Of a stretch of 64,000 bases of DNA, positions 6,842 to 14,926 are shown piece by piece. Under the pieces are notes generated by a model. That model made no database searches, was not told the origin of the DNA, and saw only the letters and a program-made list of their open reading frames with translations. Numbering within the stretch: position 1 is the first letter of the stretch; each line of letters starts with the position of its first letter. Both the position numbers and the translations under genes were made by a program. The DNA is from RUG11690 sp045616665 (GTDB lineage Bacteria > Bacteroidota > Bacteroidia > Bacteroidales > WCHB1-69). The stretch covers positions 1-64,000 of the forward strand of contig JAZLHE010000036.1 of the NCBI GenBank assembly GCA_045616665.1, written 5' to 3'.

Positions 6842-7792
6842 ATGCCAATACAAAACCACACATATCGTCTCACAGCCCCGGCACCACCCCTCACAGCCCT
6901 CTATCCCCTACACCCTAAACCCTGTACCCTAAAAAGTTCCACCTTCTCCGCCAAAGAAAAGGACATTGAAACAGGCTTATTAGTTACTTCGCTACGCGAA
7001 GTTTCCTCCTTGCGGCTCGGCAATTGGCGAACAAGTTCGCATTGCACTCGCTCGCTGCGTCGGTTTGGCTCACGCTATTACAGCTCCGATTTGAGCATCT
7101 GGCTGAGCGTGGATCCGATGAGTGACAAATATCCTCACCAATCAAATTATGTTTATTGTAGTAATAATCCGATAAGAATAACCGATCCTAATGGAGAGGA
7201 CGAGTATGAATTTGATGGGTCGGGAAACATGACAAGAGTTAAGGAATCTAATAATGATATTTTTTATAAAATTGATGAGAATGGTACACGAACAGGTGAG
7301 TCTCTTTCTTTTAAGGGAAAAATTGTATCGGATCAGAAGACCATTGAAGGCGAGAAAAGAAATTCATTTTATTTAAGGATTGATAATGCGAATGATGCAG
7401 AAGCTGTTTTCTCATTTATCTCTGACAAAGTAGAACAAGATGGAGGAGAATATTCAAATTCTATAGTACAAGATAAAGGAGGTGCCATATATAATTTGAT
7501 AGGTTCAGATATTGATGCGGTGAAAGGTGAAAGTTATTCGATTACAAATTTGCTATATTCTAATGAATATTCAGTTATGGAATCTATTCATAATCATTAT
7601 GCTGGAAAGGTGTCTCCCAGTGAATCAGATGTGAAATTGGCCCGTCAATTTCCAAATACAAATTTTATGGTTAGAACACTTGGTAATTATTGTACTCCAT
7701 ATGATGGAAACACTCCTGCTGATTATGACATGGGAACAAGTAGCGTTAGTGTTCCTTTGAAACCCTTTGAAATTATTAAAAGTCGTCCATAA
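6842..7792 (+). CDS. orphan Rhs core with JAMM (JAB1-like) C-terminal domain (module 3)
   Basis: The 316-residue protein starts at the ATG at 6842, chosen because the leader (MPIQNHTY) matches module 2 and the promoter lies just upstream. The Rhs core (about residues 34-120) is interrupted in frame by 26 extra residues (about 47-72). The C-terminal domain contains His250-Asn-His252, seven residues, then Ser260-Glu-Ser-Asp263. This matches the HxH(x)7SxxD zinc motif of JAMM/MPN metalloproteases. JAB-like domains are known as tips of bacterial polymorphic toxins. A signal-peptide protein follows 10 bp downstream. The insertion may spoil the core, so this module could be inactive as an Rhs tip yet still preserve the toxin sequence. 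Confidence 0.7.
   Translation: MPIQNHTYRLTAPAPPLTALYPLHPKPCTLKSSTFSAKEKDIETGLLVTSLREVSSLRLGNWRTSSHCTRSLRRFGSRYYSSDLSIWLSVDPMSDKYPHQSNYVYCSNNPIRITDPNGEDEYEFDGSGNMTRVKESNNDIFYKIDENGTRTGESLSFKGKIVSDQKTIEGEKRNSFYLRIDNANDAEAVFSFISDKVEQDGGEYSNSIVQDKGGAIYNLIGSDIDAVKGESYSITNLLYSNEYSVMESIHNHYAGKVSPSESDVKLARQFPNTNFMVRTLGNYCTPYDGNTPADYDMGTSSVSVPLKPFEIIKSRP
6902..6929 (+). repeat. degenerate heptanucleotide repeat (4 units) in module 3 leader
   Basis: TATCCCC, TACACCC, TAAACCC and TGTACCC occupy the same place as the repeat in module 2, with the deviant TGT in the penultimate or last unit. It appears to be a diverged homologue of that repeat. Confidence 0.6.
6979..7064 (+). repeat. 78-bp net in-frame palindromic insertion in Rhs core of module 3
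   Basis: Where the other modules read GGCTTAAGTTACTTTGGCTC, this one carries about 78 extra bases and stays in frame. The insert contains two perfect inverted repeats: ACTTCGC-TAC-GCGAAGT (6986-7002) and GCGAAC-AA-GTTCGC (7027-7040). It is more GC-rich than its surroundings and looks like a small palindromic (REP or BIME-like) mobile unit. Confidence 0.7.
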
Positions 7793-7802
7793 ATTTAAAA
7801 TC

Positions 7803-8357
7803 ATGAAGAAGCAAATTTTACTGCTAATTTTCATATTGTTAATGACAGCAAATTATGTGTTTAGTCAATATCGTTATAAAATTACAGTGCCAGTTGTATA
7901 TGTAGATACACCTTCTTTATTTAGTTCATTAATAGATACAATTGAAATATTGAATGCCGAATGTATGCGAGGTTGTAACACTAATTATATTGAAGTTGAG
8001 TGTCGCTCAAATAAAATGATTTGGGATTCTTCATATAGTTTTAGAATTATAGACGGTTCATGTGCTTTGACTGATACTTCTATAAAGGGTGTTTCATATT
8101 ATAAAGGGAAAATTATCGTATGGTACAACAGTATACCATTAGCTTTATTTTGTAAAAAAACGGATAAATGGGTAGTAATTGATTTACCAAATATAGATAC
8201 ACATGAACCAATTAGGGATAATATTCCGGAGATATTTTGTTGTTATTATGGAGGACAGCTGTTTATTTATCGGATAGATTTTTGTATGAATTTCAATATA
8301 ACACGTAAATATCCTATAATAATTCAAAATTATAGAAATATTTATAACATTGAATAA
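7803..8357 (+). CDS. secreted partner of Rhs module 3, putative immunity protein
   Basis: The 184-residue product starts at the ATG at 7803, just after the stop of module 3. The signal peptide (MKKQILLLIFILLMTANYVFSQ) ends in a FSQ cleavage site typical of Bacteroidota. The mature part holds paired Cys residues (ECMRGCN, VECRSN, FCCYYG) that could form disulfides in the periplasm, and no known domain. Its length and export signal are like those of the module 1 partner, but the two sequences differ, as expected for cognate immunity proteins. Function is inferred from position. Confidence 0.55.
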   Translation: MKKQILLLIFILLMTANYVFSQYRYKITVPVVYVDTPSLFSSLIDTIEILNAECMRGCNTNYIEVECRSNKMIWDSSYSFRIIDGSCALTDTSIKGVSYYKGKIIVWYNSIPLALFCKKTDKWVVIDLPNIDTHEPIRDNIPEIFCCYYGGQLFIYRIDFCMNFNITRKYPIIIQNYRNIYNIE

Positions 8358-8376
8358 GATAACATTGAATTAAGTA

Positions 8377-9267
8377 ATGTACTCTCAAACACTTGCACAA
8401 TCCATCTTAGGTGAGGACTTCGTTGACCAGCGCACTACCAATTGGGCCGCCCGTCACACCTTCTCCGCCAAAGAAAAGGACACGGAAACTGGCTATAGTT
8501 ACTTTGGCTCAAGATATTACAGCTCCGATTTGAGCATTTGGCTAAGTGTAGATCCAATGGCAGCGAAATACCCGAGTTTGAGTCCGTATGTTTACTGTGC
8601 GGATAACCCTGTGAAGTTGGTGGATCCAAATGGGGAAGAGATAGATTGGGTTGAACGAAAAGTGAATGGCATAAAAGAAGTGTTTTACGACAGAACCGTT
8701 AAATCCCAAGCTGACGTAGATAAAAAATATGGAAATAATTATAGAGTAAGACATCTTGCCGATGGATCAAAGGTTGGCAATGGGCAGTACACTGTTTACA
8801 ACGACCACGTTAACAATAAAAACGGCGTAGTGAAAGATGCAAACGGTAATGTTCTTAATCCTGACAGAACTATAATATATGGGAATGATTACACACTTTT
8901 TGCTGGTGTGACCGATGAAAGTGTAGATGCGAAATCTTTACACAATAATATGTTTGGTTCTAGTTATATTGGCGCAGACAATCCCAAAGACTATAAAGGG
9001 AAAGACAATTATGATTATCAACCCATATGGAGTCCAACAGAAATGGCAGCTTATCTTCATGACAAGGCGTATGATGCAGTTGGAGCCGAAGGTGTGTCAG
9101 GAGCACTGTTGGACCAACGCACAAAATGCGCAGACCAATGTTTAATTTATGAGTGTAAAAAAATTGCAAAAAACCCTAAAATAAACACATCAGAAAGAAG
9201 TAGAGCGAGAAAAATCGCTTTTGGTTTTTCCTGTATAGATTTTATATTTAAAACACCACGTTTTTAA
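8377..9267 (+). CDS. orphan Rhs core with parvovirus-type phospholipase A2-like domain (module 4)
   Basis: The 296-residue protein has a leader (GEDFVDQRTTNW) that looks like genuine upstream Rhs sequence, the core at residues 28-90 (ending DPNGEEID), and a C-terminal domain with Tyr197-Ile-Gly-Ala-Asp-Asn202-Pro, then AAYLHDKAYD with His228-Asp229, then Ala252-Asp253. This order (YxGxxNP calcium loop, HDxAYD catalytic dyad, later AD) is that of the phospholipase A2 domain in parvovirus VP1. A lipid-hydrolysing toxin is therefore likely. No separate -7 box was found in the 19 bp gap before it, so it is probably transcribed with module 3. The hit is by eye, but several motif elements agree in order and spacing. 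Confidence 0.75.
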   Translation: MYSQTLAQSILGEDFVDQRTTNWAARHTFSAKEKDTETGYSYFGSRYYSSDLSIWLSVDPMAAKYPSLSPYVYCADNPVKLVDPNGEEIDWVERKVNGIKEVFYDRTVKSQADVDKKYGNNYRVRHLADGSKVGNGQYTVYNDHVNNKNGVVKDANGNVLNPDRTIIYGNDYTLFAGVTDESVDAKSLHNNMFGSSYIGADNPKDYKGKDNYDYQPIWSPTEMAAYLHDKAYDAVGAEGVSGALLDQRTKCADQCLIYECKKIAKNPKINTSERSRARKIAFGFSCIDFIFKTPRF

Positions 9268-9275
9268 AAAGCAGT

Positions 9276-9836
9276 ATGAAAACAATGGGATACTTGAATA
9301 AATCGATTAAGTTTGTTTTTTATATTGTTATTGTCGGAACATTGCTATATGTAGTGTGGGCCTGTTTTTTTGTCGCCACTTTTCATGGAGACACATACGG
9401 TAAATCGGAAGCATACGTAATTGATATTAATACAAATACGAGTGATAGACCCCTTAATTCTGCTGACATCCTTGATTTATTATATGGTTTTCAGTCTTCG
9501 CATCCTCAATTTAAATTAATGGACACAGATACACAAGGGAATATATATCATAACTTTTCAGATAAAATAGATAACCGAAACGATCAATATTTGGTTTTCT
9601 TCTATATGAAGGATATTAATTTAACATTCTCTTGTGTAACTGAAGTTACTTCTAAAAATCATCCTTTAATAAAATTGTATGCCATTAATGAAGGGTCTGT
9701 GTTTCGTCATTGGGAGAGAATTAACAACTACAAGGAAATATCCCGTAAAAAAAACAAAATAATTAAGAAGAAGTTTGAAACTGAAATTCTTAATAACTTA
9801 GGAGTGAAATGGAGACATAAACGGTTTTGGGATTAA
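9276..9836 (+). CDS. membrane-anchored partner of Rhs module 4, putative immunity protein
   Basis: The 186-residue protein starts 8 bp after module 4. One N-terminal hydrophobic segment (about residues 12-34, ending VWACFFVATF) is followed by a polar domain rich in Asn and Asp and a very basic C-terminal end (SRKKNKIIKKKF). The segment is probably an uncleaved membrane anchor, placing the domain on the outer face of the inner membrane. That is where protection from a membrane phospholipase would be useful. No known family was recognised; the immunity role is inferred from its place after the toxin. Confidence 0.55.
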   Translation: MKTMGYLNKSIKFVFYIVIVGTLLYVVWACFFVATFHGDTYGKSEAYVIDINTNTSDRPLNSADILDLLYGFQSSHPQFKLMDTDTQGNIYHNFSDKIDNRNDQYLVFFYMKDINLTFSCVTEVTSKNHPLIKLYAINEGSVFRHWERINNYKEISRKKNKIIKKKFETEILNNLGVKWRHKRFWD

Positions 9837-9892
9837 TATAGCAGGGAGTTTTCAAAAATCTGTGTCACATGTTAAAATATCACCCTCCAAAT

Positions 9893-9990
9893 TTAAACCA
9901 ACCGCCCCAAACCACAGTCATTATAAAAAATAGCGTTTAAATTTTCGGTGGATGGCTTGGATTTCAAAACTTTTCCGTAAGTTTGCACAT
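9893..9990 (+). repeat. duplicated murF promoter region, copy 2
   Basis: This is the counterpart of 5279-5374, and it precedes murF-alr. Because it sits before a housekeeping gene it is probably the original copy, the other having arisen when Rhs modules 2-4 were placed between the two. Confidence 0.75.
9978..9985 (+). promoter_or_regulatory. -7 box (TAAGTTTG) for murF-alr
   Basis: This TAnnTTTG match is followed by CA. A TTG at 9957-9959, 18 nt upstream, may be the -33 element. It lies 22 nt before the ATG at 10008. Confidence 0.6.
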
Positions 9991-10007
9991 CCATATTATT
10001 GACGACA

Positions 10008-12470
10008 ATGCTTACCATTTCACAAATAAAAGACATCTGCCAACCATTGGCCAGTCGATTAAATGCAGACAATACCGAAATCGAATACCTGGCTTTTGAC
10101 AGCCGCAATATCGCGGTTCCTTCAAAAACCCTCTTTTTTGCTATCACCACCTCAAAAAATGACGGCCATCATTATATTGGCGAACTGATTCAAAAGGGTG
10201 TGCGAAATTTCATTGTTACACGGACTATCGAGCAATTTGCCCAATATCCCGAAACATCCTTTATCCAGGTAAAGGACGCGGTACGCGCATTGCAGGACAT
10301 TGCGGCTCATCATCGACAGCAATTTGCCTATCCCGTAGTGGGCATCACCGGAAGTAACGGCAAAACCATCGTCAAAGAATGGTTGAGCCAAATGCTCGTA
10401 CCGGAATATCACGTGGTCAAGAATCCTAACAGCTACAATTCACAAATCGGTGTTCCGCTTTCAGTATGGCAAATGAATGAACGGCATAATCTGGCAATCT
10501 TTGAAGCCGGTATTTCAAAACCCGGCGAAATGGAAAAGATTGCCGAGGTCATCAAACCGACTATCGGTATATTGACCAATATTGGGGCGGCTCACGACGG
10601 ATTTTTCCAAAATAAAGAGGAAAAACTGATTGAAAAGGCCAAATTGTTCAATCATTGTCATACAATTATCTATAATGCTGATAATCAAATGATTGATAAT
10701 TTTTTCAGTCTAAACGACCTTTTTCGTAATCGTACAATTTCTTGGGGGAAAAAGGACGGGGCTGATTTTCACATAGACTTTGTCAACCATACCGATTTCC
10801 ATACGATGGTGTCGCTCAATCAGCAACTCATCGACATTCCTTTTAGCGACGCGGGTTCCGTCGAGAACGCCCTGCATGCGTCAGTTTTGTTGCTGCACTT
10901 GGGCTTTTCCGCTTCACAAATCAATCAAAAACTGGCCCAGTTGTCTCCTGTTTCGATGCGTATGGAAATGAAGGAGGGTATTCAGAACTCAGTCATTATC
11001 AACGATACTTATAGCCTGGATATGAGTTCCTTGCGTATTGCCCTGGACTTTATGAATGCCCAAACGCAACTCGTTAGGAAGACTGTCATCATTTCTGATT
11101 TTGAACAGGCGGGAAATTTCAACGAGGCTGATTATCAGTCTATCTATAATCTATTGATTCATAAAGGAATTACTAGACTGATTGCGGTAGGAAGAAACTT
11201 TTGCGCACATCGGTCCGCTTTTCACTTCGCGGAACAAAGCTTTTATCAAAATACCAGCGACCTTTTAAGTAATTTGCATCAGGAGCCGTTCAAGCAGGAA
11301 GTGATTTTGGTTAAGGGGGCGCGCAGTTACCAATTTGAGCAAGTGGTGGAGGCATTGCAATATAAGACGCACCGGACAGTCTTGAACGTGAGTTTGCCGG
11401 CTCTCGTCAATAATCTAAACTACTATCGTTCGTTGTTGCAGCCCAACACCAAGATGGTGGCTATGGTGAAAGCGCAATCTTACGGTTTAGGCGATGCCGA
11501 ACTGATTAATGAATTGATATACCATAATATAGATTATCTGGCCGTGGCTTATACCGACGAGGGGGTTCGTCTGCGCAAGCGAAACATCAATCGTCCGATT
11601 ATCGTGCTGGGTGCCGAAGCGCATAGTTTCGAGGCCATGATCAACTATAATTTGGAACCTGAAATATTTAACTTCCATTATCTTCATAAATTGGCGGAAT
11701 TGCTCAAACTGCATCCTGAAATTCAGTCATTCAATATTCATATTAAATTGGATACCGGAATGCACCGCTTGGGTTTTGACGAACAGGATTTACCATCGTT
11801 GGCCGCACTGATTAAGCTGCATCCGAAATTGAGAATTTGCTCTATTTTCTCTCACTTAGCTGCAGCCGAAGATCCTGACGAAGACGAGTTTACCCGCCAT
11901 CAAATCTCATTGTTTGATAAAATGAGCAATTATCTGACGACCCAATTCGATTATCCTATTCTTCGACATATTTTGAATTCCGCCGGCATTTCCCGTTTTC
12001 CGGAAGCCCAGTTTGACATGGTTCGTTTAGGAATAGGCCTCTACGGATTTTCGTCAGTGCCACAAGATAAAAAACACTTGCAAAATTCCGTCACCTTGAA
12101 AACTGTCGTTACGCAAGTCAAGAAAATACCCGCAAACGAAACCATTGGCTACAACCGCGCTTATAAAACCTATCAAGAAAGTCAAATTGCCATTGTCCCG
12201 ATTGGCTATGCCGACGGATTCCCCCGCGAACTGGGAAATGGAATTGGAAAAGTATTTATCGCCGGTCATTTAGTGCCCATTGTGGGCAAAATCTGTATGG
12301 ATATGTGTATGGTTGACGTTTCCGGACTTTCTGTACAAGAAGGCGACGAAGTCATTATCTACGGAGATGTCAATCCCGTGGACAAAGTGGCTTCTTCCAT
12401 CCACCGAATACCATACGAATTACTTACCTCTATTTCCAAACGAGTACAGCGAATCTATATTAAAGACTAA
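10008..12470 (+). CDS. murF-alr: bifunctional MurF ligase / alanine racemase
   Basis: The 820-residue fusion combines two steps of peptidoglycan precursor synthesis. The N-terminal half (about 1-450) is UDP-N-acetylmuramoyl-tripeptide:D-alanyl-D-alanine ligase with the ATP loop Gly112-Thr120 (GITGSNGKT) and Mur ligase motifs (NSYNSQIGVPLS, FEAGISKPGEM). The C-terminal half (about 455-820) is a PLP-dependent alanine racemase, with Lys488 (MVKAQSYGLG) as the PLP lysine, GYNRAY, and the IVGKICMDMCMVDVS region. It supplies D-Ala and attaches D-Ala-D-Ala in the cytoplasm. This fusion is standard in Bacteroidota. ATG 10008 is preferred to a TTG at 9999 given the promoter position. It converges tail to tail with rpoD, with no gap. 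Confidence 0.93.
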   Translation: MLTISQIKDICQPLASRLNADNTEIEYLAFDSRNIAVPSKTLFFAITTSKNDGHHYIGELIQKGVRNFIVTRTIEQFAQYPETSFIQVKDAVRALQDIAAHHRQQFAYPVVGITGSNGKTIVKEWLSQMLVPEYHVVKNPNSYNSQIGVPLSVWQMNERHNLAIFEAGISKPGEMEKIAEVIKPTIGILTNIGAAHDGFFQNKEEKLIEKAKLFNHCHTIIYNADNQMIDNFFSLNDLFRNRTISWGKKDGADFHIDFVNHTDFHTMVSLNQQLIDIPFSDAGSVENALHASVLLLHLGFSASQINQKLAQLSPVSMRMEMKEGIQNSVIINDTYSLDMSSLRIALDFMNAQTQLVRKTVIISDFEQAGNFNEADYQSIYNLLIHKGITRLIAVGRNFCAHRSAFHFAEQSFYQNTSDLLSNLHQEPFKQEVILVKGARSYQFEQVVEALQYKTHRTVLNVSLPALVNNLNYYRSLLQPNTKMVAMVKAQSYGLGDAELINELIYHNIDYLAVAYTDEGVRLRKRNINRPIIVLGAEAHSFEAMINYNLEPEIFNFHYLHKLAELLKLHPEIQSFNIHIKLDTGMHRLGFDEQDLPSLAALIKLHPKLRICSIFSHLAAAEDPDEDEFTRHQISLFDKMSNYLTTQFDYPILRHILNSAGISRFPEAQFDMVRLGIGLYGFSSVPQDKKHLQNSVTLKTVVTQVKKIPANETIGYNRAYKTYQESQIAIVPIGYADGFPRELGNGIGKVFIAGHLVPIVGKICMDMCMVDVSGLSVQEGDEVIIYGDVNPVDKVASSIHRIPYELLTSISKRVQRIYIKD

Positions 12471-13334
12471 CTATAGGTAGAACTTCAAATTACGTGCTTT
12501 CGCTTCCTGTTTGAGACGCTTCAAGGCACGTTCCTTCAATTGACGCACACGTTCTCGAGACAAACCCACCGTATCACCGATTTCATCTAAGGTATATTCG
12601 TGATTAACCCCTATTCCAAAGAATAACCTGATAATCTCGCTTTCTTTGTCATTCAATGCTTTTTTCAATATCTCGTTAATTTCAGAAGAAAGGGATTCGC
12701 TAATCAGTTTGTCATCCGTATCTTTTTCATTATTATATATAAATGTATCTGAAAACTTCGTGTCGTCATCGGGAGACACTGGCGAATCCATTGACTGCGG
12801 ATGGTTATTGATTTTCAGAATTTCATTCACCTTTTCAATCGGCAAATCCATTGCTTCAGCCACTTCCTCATTGGTAGGAGTACGTTGAAAAACCTGCTCC
12901 AAACGAGCCATTTCCTTTTTCATTTTATTAATCGTACCCACTTGATTCAACGGCAATCGAACAATACGCGACTGGTCGGCAATAGCTTGGCAGATGGCCT
13001 GACGAATCCACCATACCGCGTATGAAATAAACTTGAAACCACGGGTTTCATCAAAACGCTTGGCAGCCTTAATCAAACCAATATTGCCTTCATTAATTAA
13101 ATCCGGCAAAGTAATCCCCTGGTTCTGATACTGCTTGGCCACGGAAACCACGAAACGCAAATTGGCCTTCGTCAACTTATCCAACGCCTCTTGGTCACCC
13201 ATTCTAATGCGCCGTGCCAATTCCACCTCTTCTTCGGCAGTAATCATTTGTTCTTTACCAATATCTGCCAAAAAACGATCCAACGAAGCCGTTTCCCTAT
13301 TGGTAATGGATTTTGAAATTTTTAATTGTCTCAT
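12471..13334 (-). CDS. rpoD: primary sigma-70 factor RpoD
   Basis: The 287-residue protein has sigma regions 1.2 (DRFLADIGKEQMITAEEEVELARRI, given here only in outline), 2 (NLRFVVSVAKQYQNQG, DLINEGNIGLIKAAKRFD, YAVWWIRQAI), 3 and 4 (YTLDEIGDTVGLSRERVRQ). Region 1.1 is missing, as is normal for the Bacteroidota housekeeping sigma factor. That sigma factor recognises TTTG/TAnnTTTG promoters, the type seen throughout this window. It follows the HtrA protease gene by 24 bp with no clear promoter between them, so the two are probably co-transcribed. Confidence 0.95.
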   Translation of the reverse strand: MRQLKISKSITNRETASLDRFLADIGKEQMITAEEEVELARRIRMGDQEALDKLTKANLRFVVSVAKQYQNQGITLPDLINEGNIGLIKAAKRFDETRGFKFISYAVWWIRQAICQAIADQSRIVRLPLNQVGTINKMKKEMARLEQVFQRTPTNEEVAEAMDLPIEKVNEILKINNHPQSMDSPVSPDDDTKFSDTFIYNNEKDTDDKLISESLSSEINEILKKALNDKESEIIRLFFGIGVNHEYTLDEIGDTVGLSRERVRQLKERALKRLKQEAKARNLKFYL

Positions 13335-13358
13335 ATAGAGTATTTTAATTGTTCATAA

Positions 13359-14771
13359 TTAAGATAATTGAATTGTATAAGTGTACTTATAATAACCATT
13401 ATCATAGACTCCTTCTATAGAAATGAATTTTTCCTTGTTATTCAGCAAGAACTTATTTAGATCTTCTTTATTAGAAATAATACGATTATTAATAATAGTT
13501 ATAACAAAACCTTTTTTCACGCCGGCCTGCTTAAGCAAACCTTCTCCCACCTCAGTCACTTTCACACCGCCCGTGATGCGATAGTAATTCAAATCACGCT
13601 TACTAAGGTCGCCGTATGTTCCTCCCAAAACGTTTTCCGCATTGAAGGATGATGGCGTAATAATGCCGGTATCTCCATTACGATTAAGCAACTGAACATA
13701 TTTTACGTCTTCATTTCCTAAATGAAGAATCGTTAATTTGACCGTTTCACCAGGAGAACTTTGCATTAATATTTCGCGCAATTCGGAAGAAGAATTCACC
13801 TTTATATCATTGATTGCCAAAATGACATCTTCTTCTGACAAACCATTTTTTCGGGCTGCTCCATCCTCATTAATTTGAGCCACCAACACGCCATTCATAT
13901 TAGGCAACTGCATTTCTGAGGCTTTTTGAGGAGTGATATCCATAATGGAAACCCCTATAAAAGCCCGCTGAACCACTCCATATTCCCTTAAATCGTGGGC
14001 CACCTTTCGGACCACGTTGGAAGGTATGGCAAAAGAATAACCCGTATAATAGCCGTTGCCGGAAGCGATGGCAGAATTTATCCCTATCAATTCTCCACGG
14101 GCATTGACCAATGCGCCACCACTATTGCCCTGATTCACTGCGGCATCGGTCTGGATAAATGACTCGATATTGGCGTTATCGTCCAATATACTCAGGTTAC
14201 GGGCCTTGGCACTCACGATACCGGCAGTCACGGTAGAAGTAAGATTGAATGGATTTCCCACTGCCAACACCCATTCTCCGATACGAACCTCATCAGAATT
14301 TCCGAATATCAAATAAGGGAAATTATCACCTTCTATCTTAATAAGTGCCAAATCGGCTTCGGCATCCGTTCCAACAATCGTTGCCGAAAATTCTCGCTTG
14401 TCATTTAACGTGACGGTTATTTTTTCGGCGTCTTCCACCACGTGATTATTGGTGATGATATAGCCATCTCCCGAAATAATCACTCCGGATCCGGCTGCCA
14501 CCACCGGATACTCGCTGGGACGATCAATGCCAAAAAAATGCTCCCAAAAAGAACCGCTGAAATAACTATCCCAAGCTGAATTTTTCTGAATAAACTCCGT
14601 TTTTATGTGAACAACAGCCTGTACAGAATGCTCCGCGGCCTCCGTTAAGTCCACATATTGAAAATTTTTGGAAGAATTTGAAGTAATTTTACCATTGTCA
14701 CTTTGGGCAAAAATGCACCCCATGGAAAATAGTAAAACACTGATTAATAGTACTTTTTGATTTTTTTTCAT
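13359..14771 (-). CDS. degP: periplasmic HtrA/Deg-family serine protease
   Basis: The 470-residue protein begins with a signal peptide (MKKNQKVLLISVLLFSMGCIFAQ). The S1C trypsin-like domain has the triad His110 (TNNHVVED), Asp140 (AEADLALI) and Ser217 (NQGNSGGAL), followed by two PDZ domains (about 280-370 and 385-470). It degrades or refolds damaged envelope proteins. A Met nine residues further upstream is possible, but MKK followed directly by the hydrophobic core fits export better. It is followed at 24 bp by rpoD, so envelope quality control and the main sigma factor may share a transcript. Gene naming among Deg paralogues is approximate. Confidence 0.9.
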   Translation of the reverse strand: MKKNQKVLLISVLLFSMGCIFAQSDNGKITSNSSKNFQYVDLTEAAEHSVQAVVHIKTEFIQKNSAWDSYFSGSFWEHFFGIDRPSEYPVVAAGSGVIISGDGYIITNNHVVEDAEKITVTLNDKREFSATIVGTDAEADLALIKIEGDNFPYLIFGNSDEVRIGEWVLAVGNPFNLTSTVTAGIVSAKARNLSILDDNANIESFIQTDAAVNQGNSGGALVNARGELIGINSAIASGNGYYTGYSFAIPSNVVRKVAHDLREYGVVQRAFIGVSIMDITPQKASEMQLPNMNGVLVAQINEDGAARKNGLSEEDVILAINDIKVNSSSELREILMQSSPGETVKLTILHLGNEDVKYVQLLNRNGDTGIITPSSFNAENVLGGTYGDLSKRDLNYYRITGGVKVTEVGEGLLKQAGVKKGFVITIINNRIISNKEDLNKFLLNNKEKFISIEGVYDNGYYKYTYTIQLS

Positions 14772-14879
14772 GGTTTTACGCTCCTTAATAAACAACATAG
14801 TAATAATATTAGACTAATGTAAAACGCATTAGTTTAATAAAAAGTATAAATATTTTGGCGATTGTATTATTTTTTTTTA

Positions 14880-14887
14880 TATTTTTG
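14880..14887 (+). promoter_or_regulatory. -7 box (TATTTTTG) for rplU-rpmA
   Basis: This TAnnTTTG match is followed by CA, 39 nt before the rplU ATG at 14927. It rules out the longer reading frame from 14855. Confidence 0.65.
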
Positions 14888-14926
14888 CAACCCAAAAAAT
14901 TATTAACCAAAAAAAAATCAATCACA

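Noticed and set aside
6979..7064. Insertion in module 3 considered as an IS element
   Set aside because: It is far too short for a transposase gene and shows no target-site duplication; it is treated as a small palindromic repeat.
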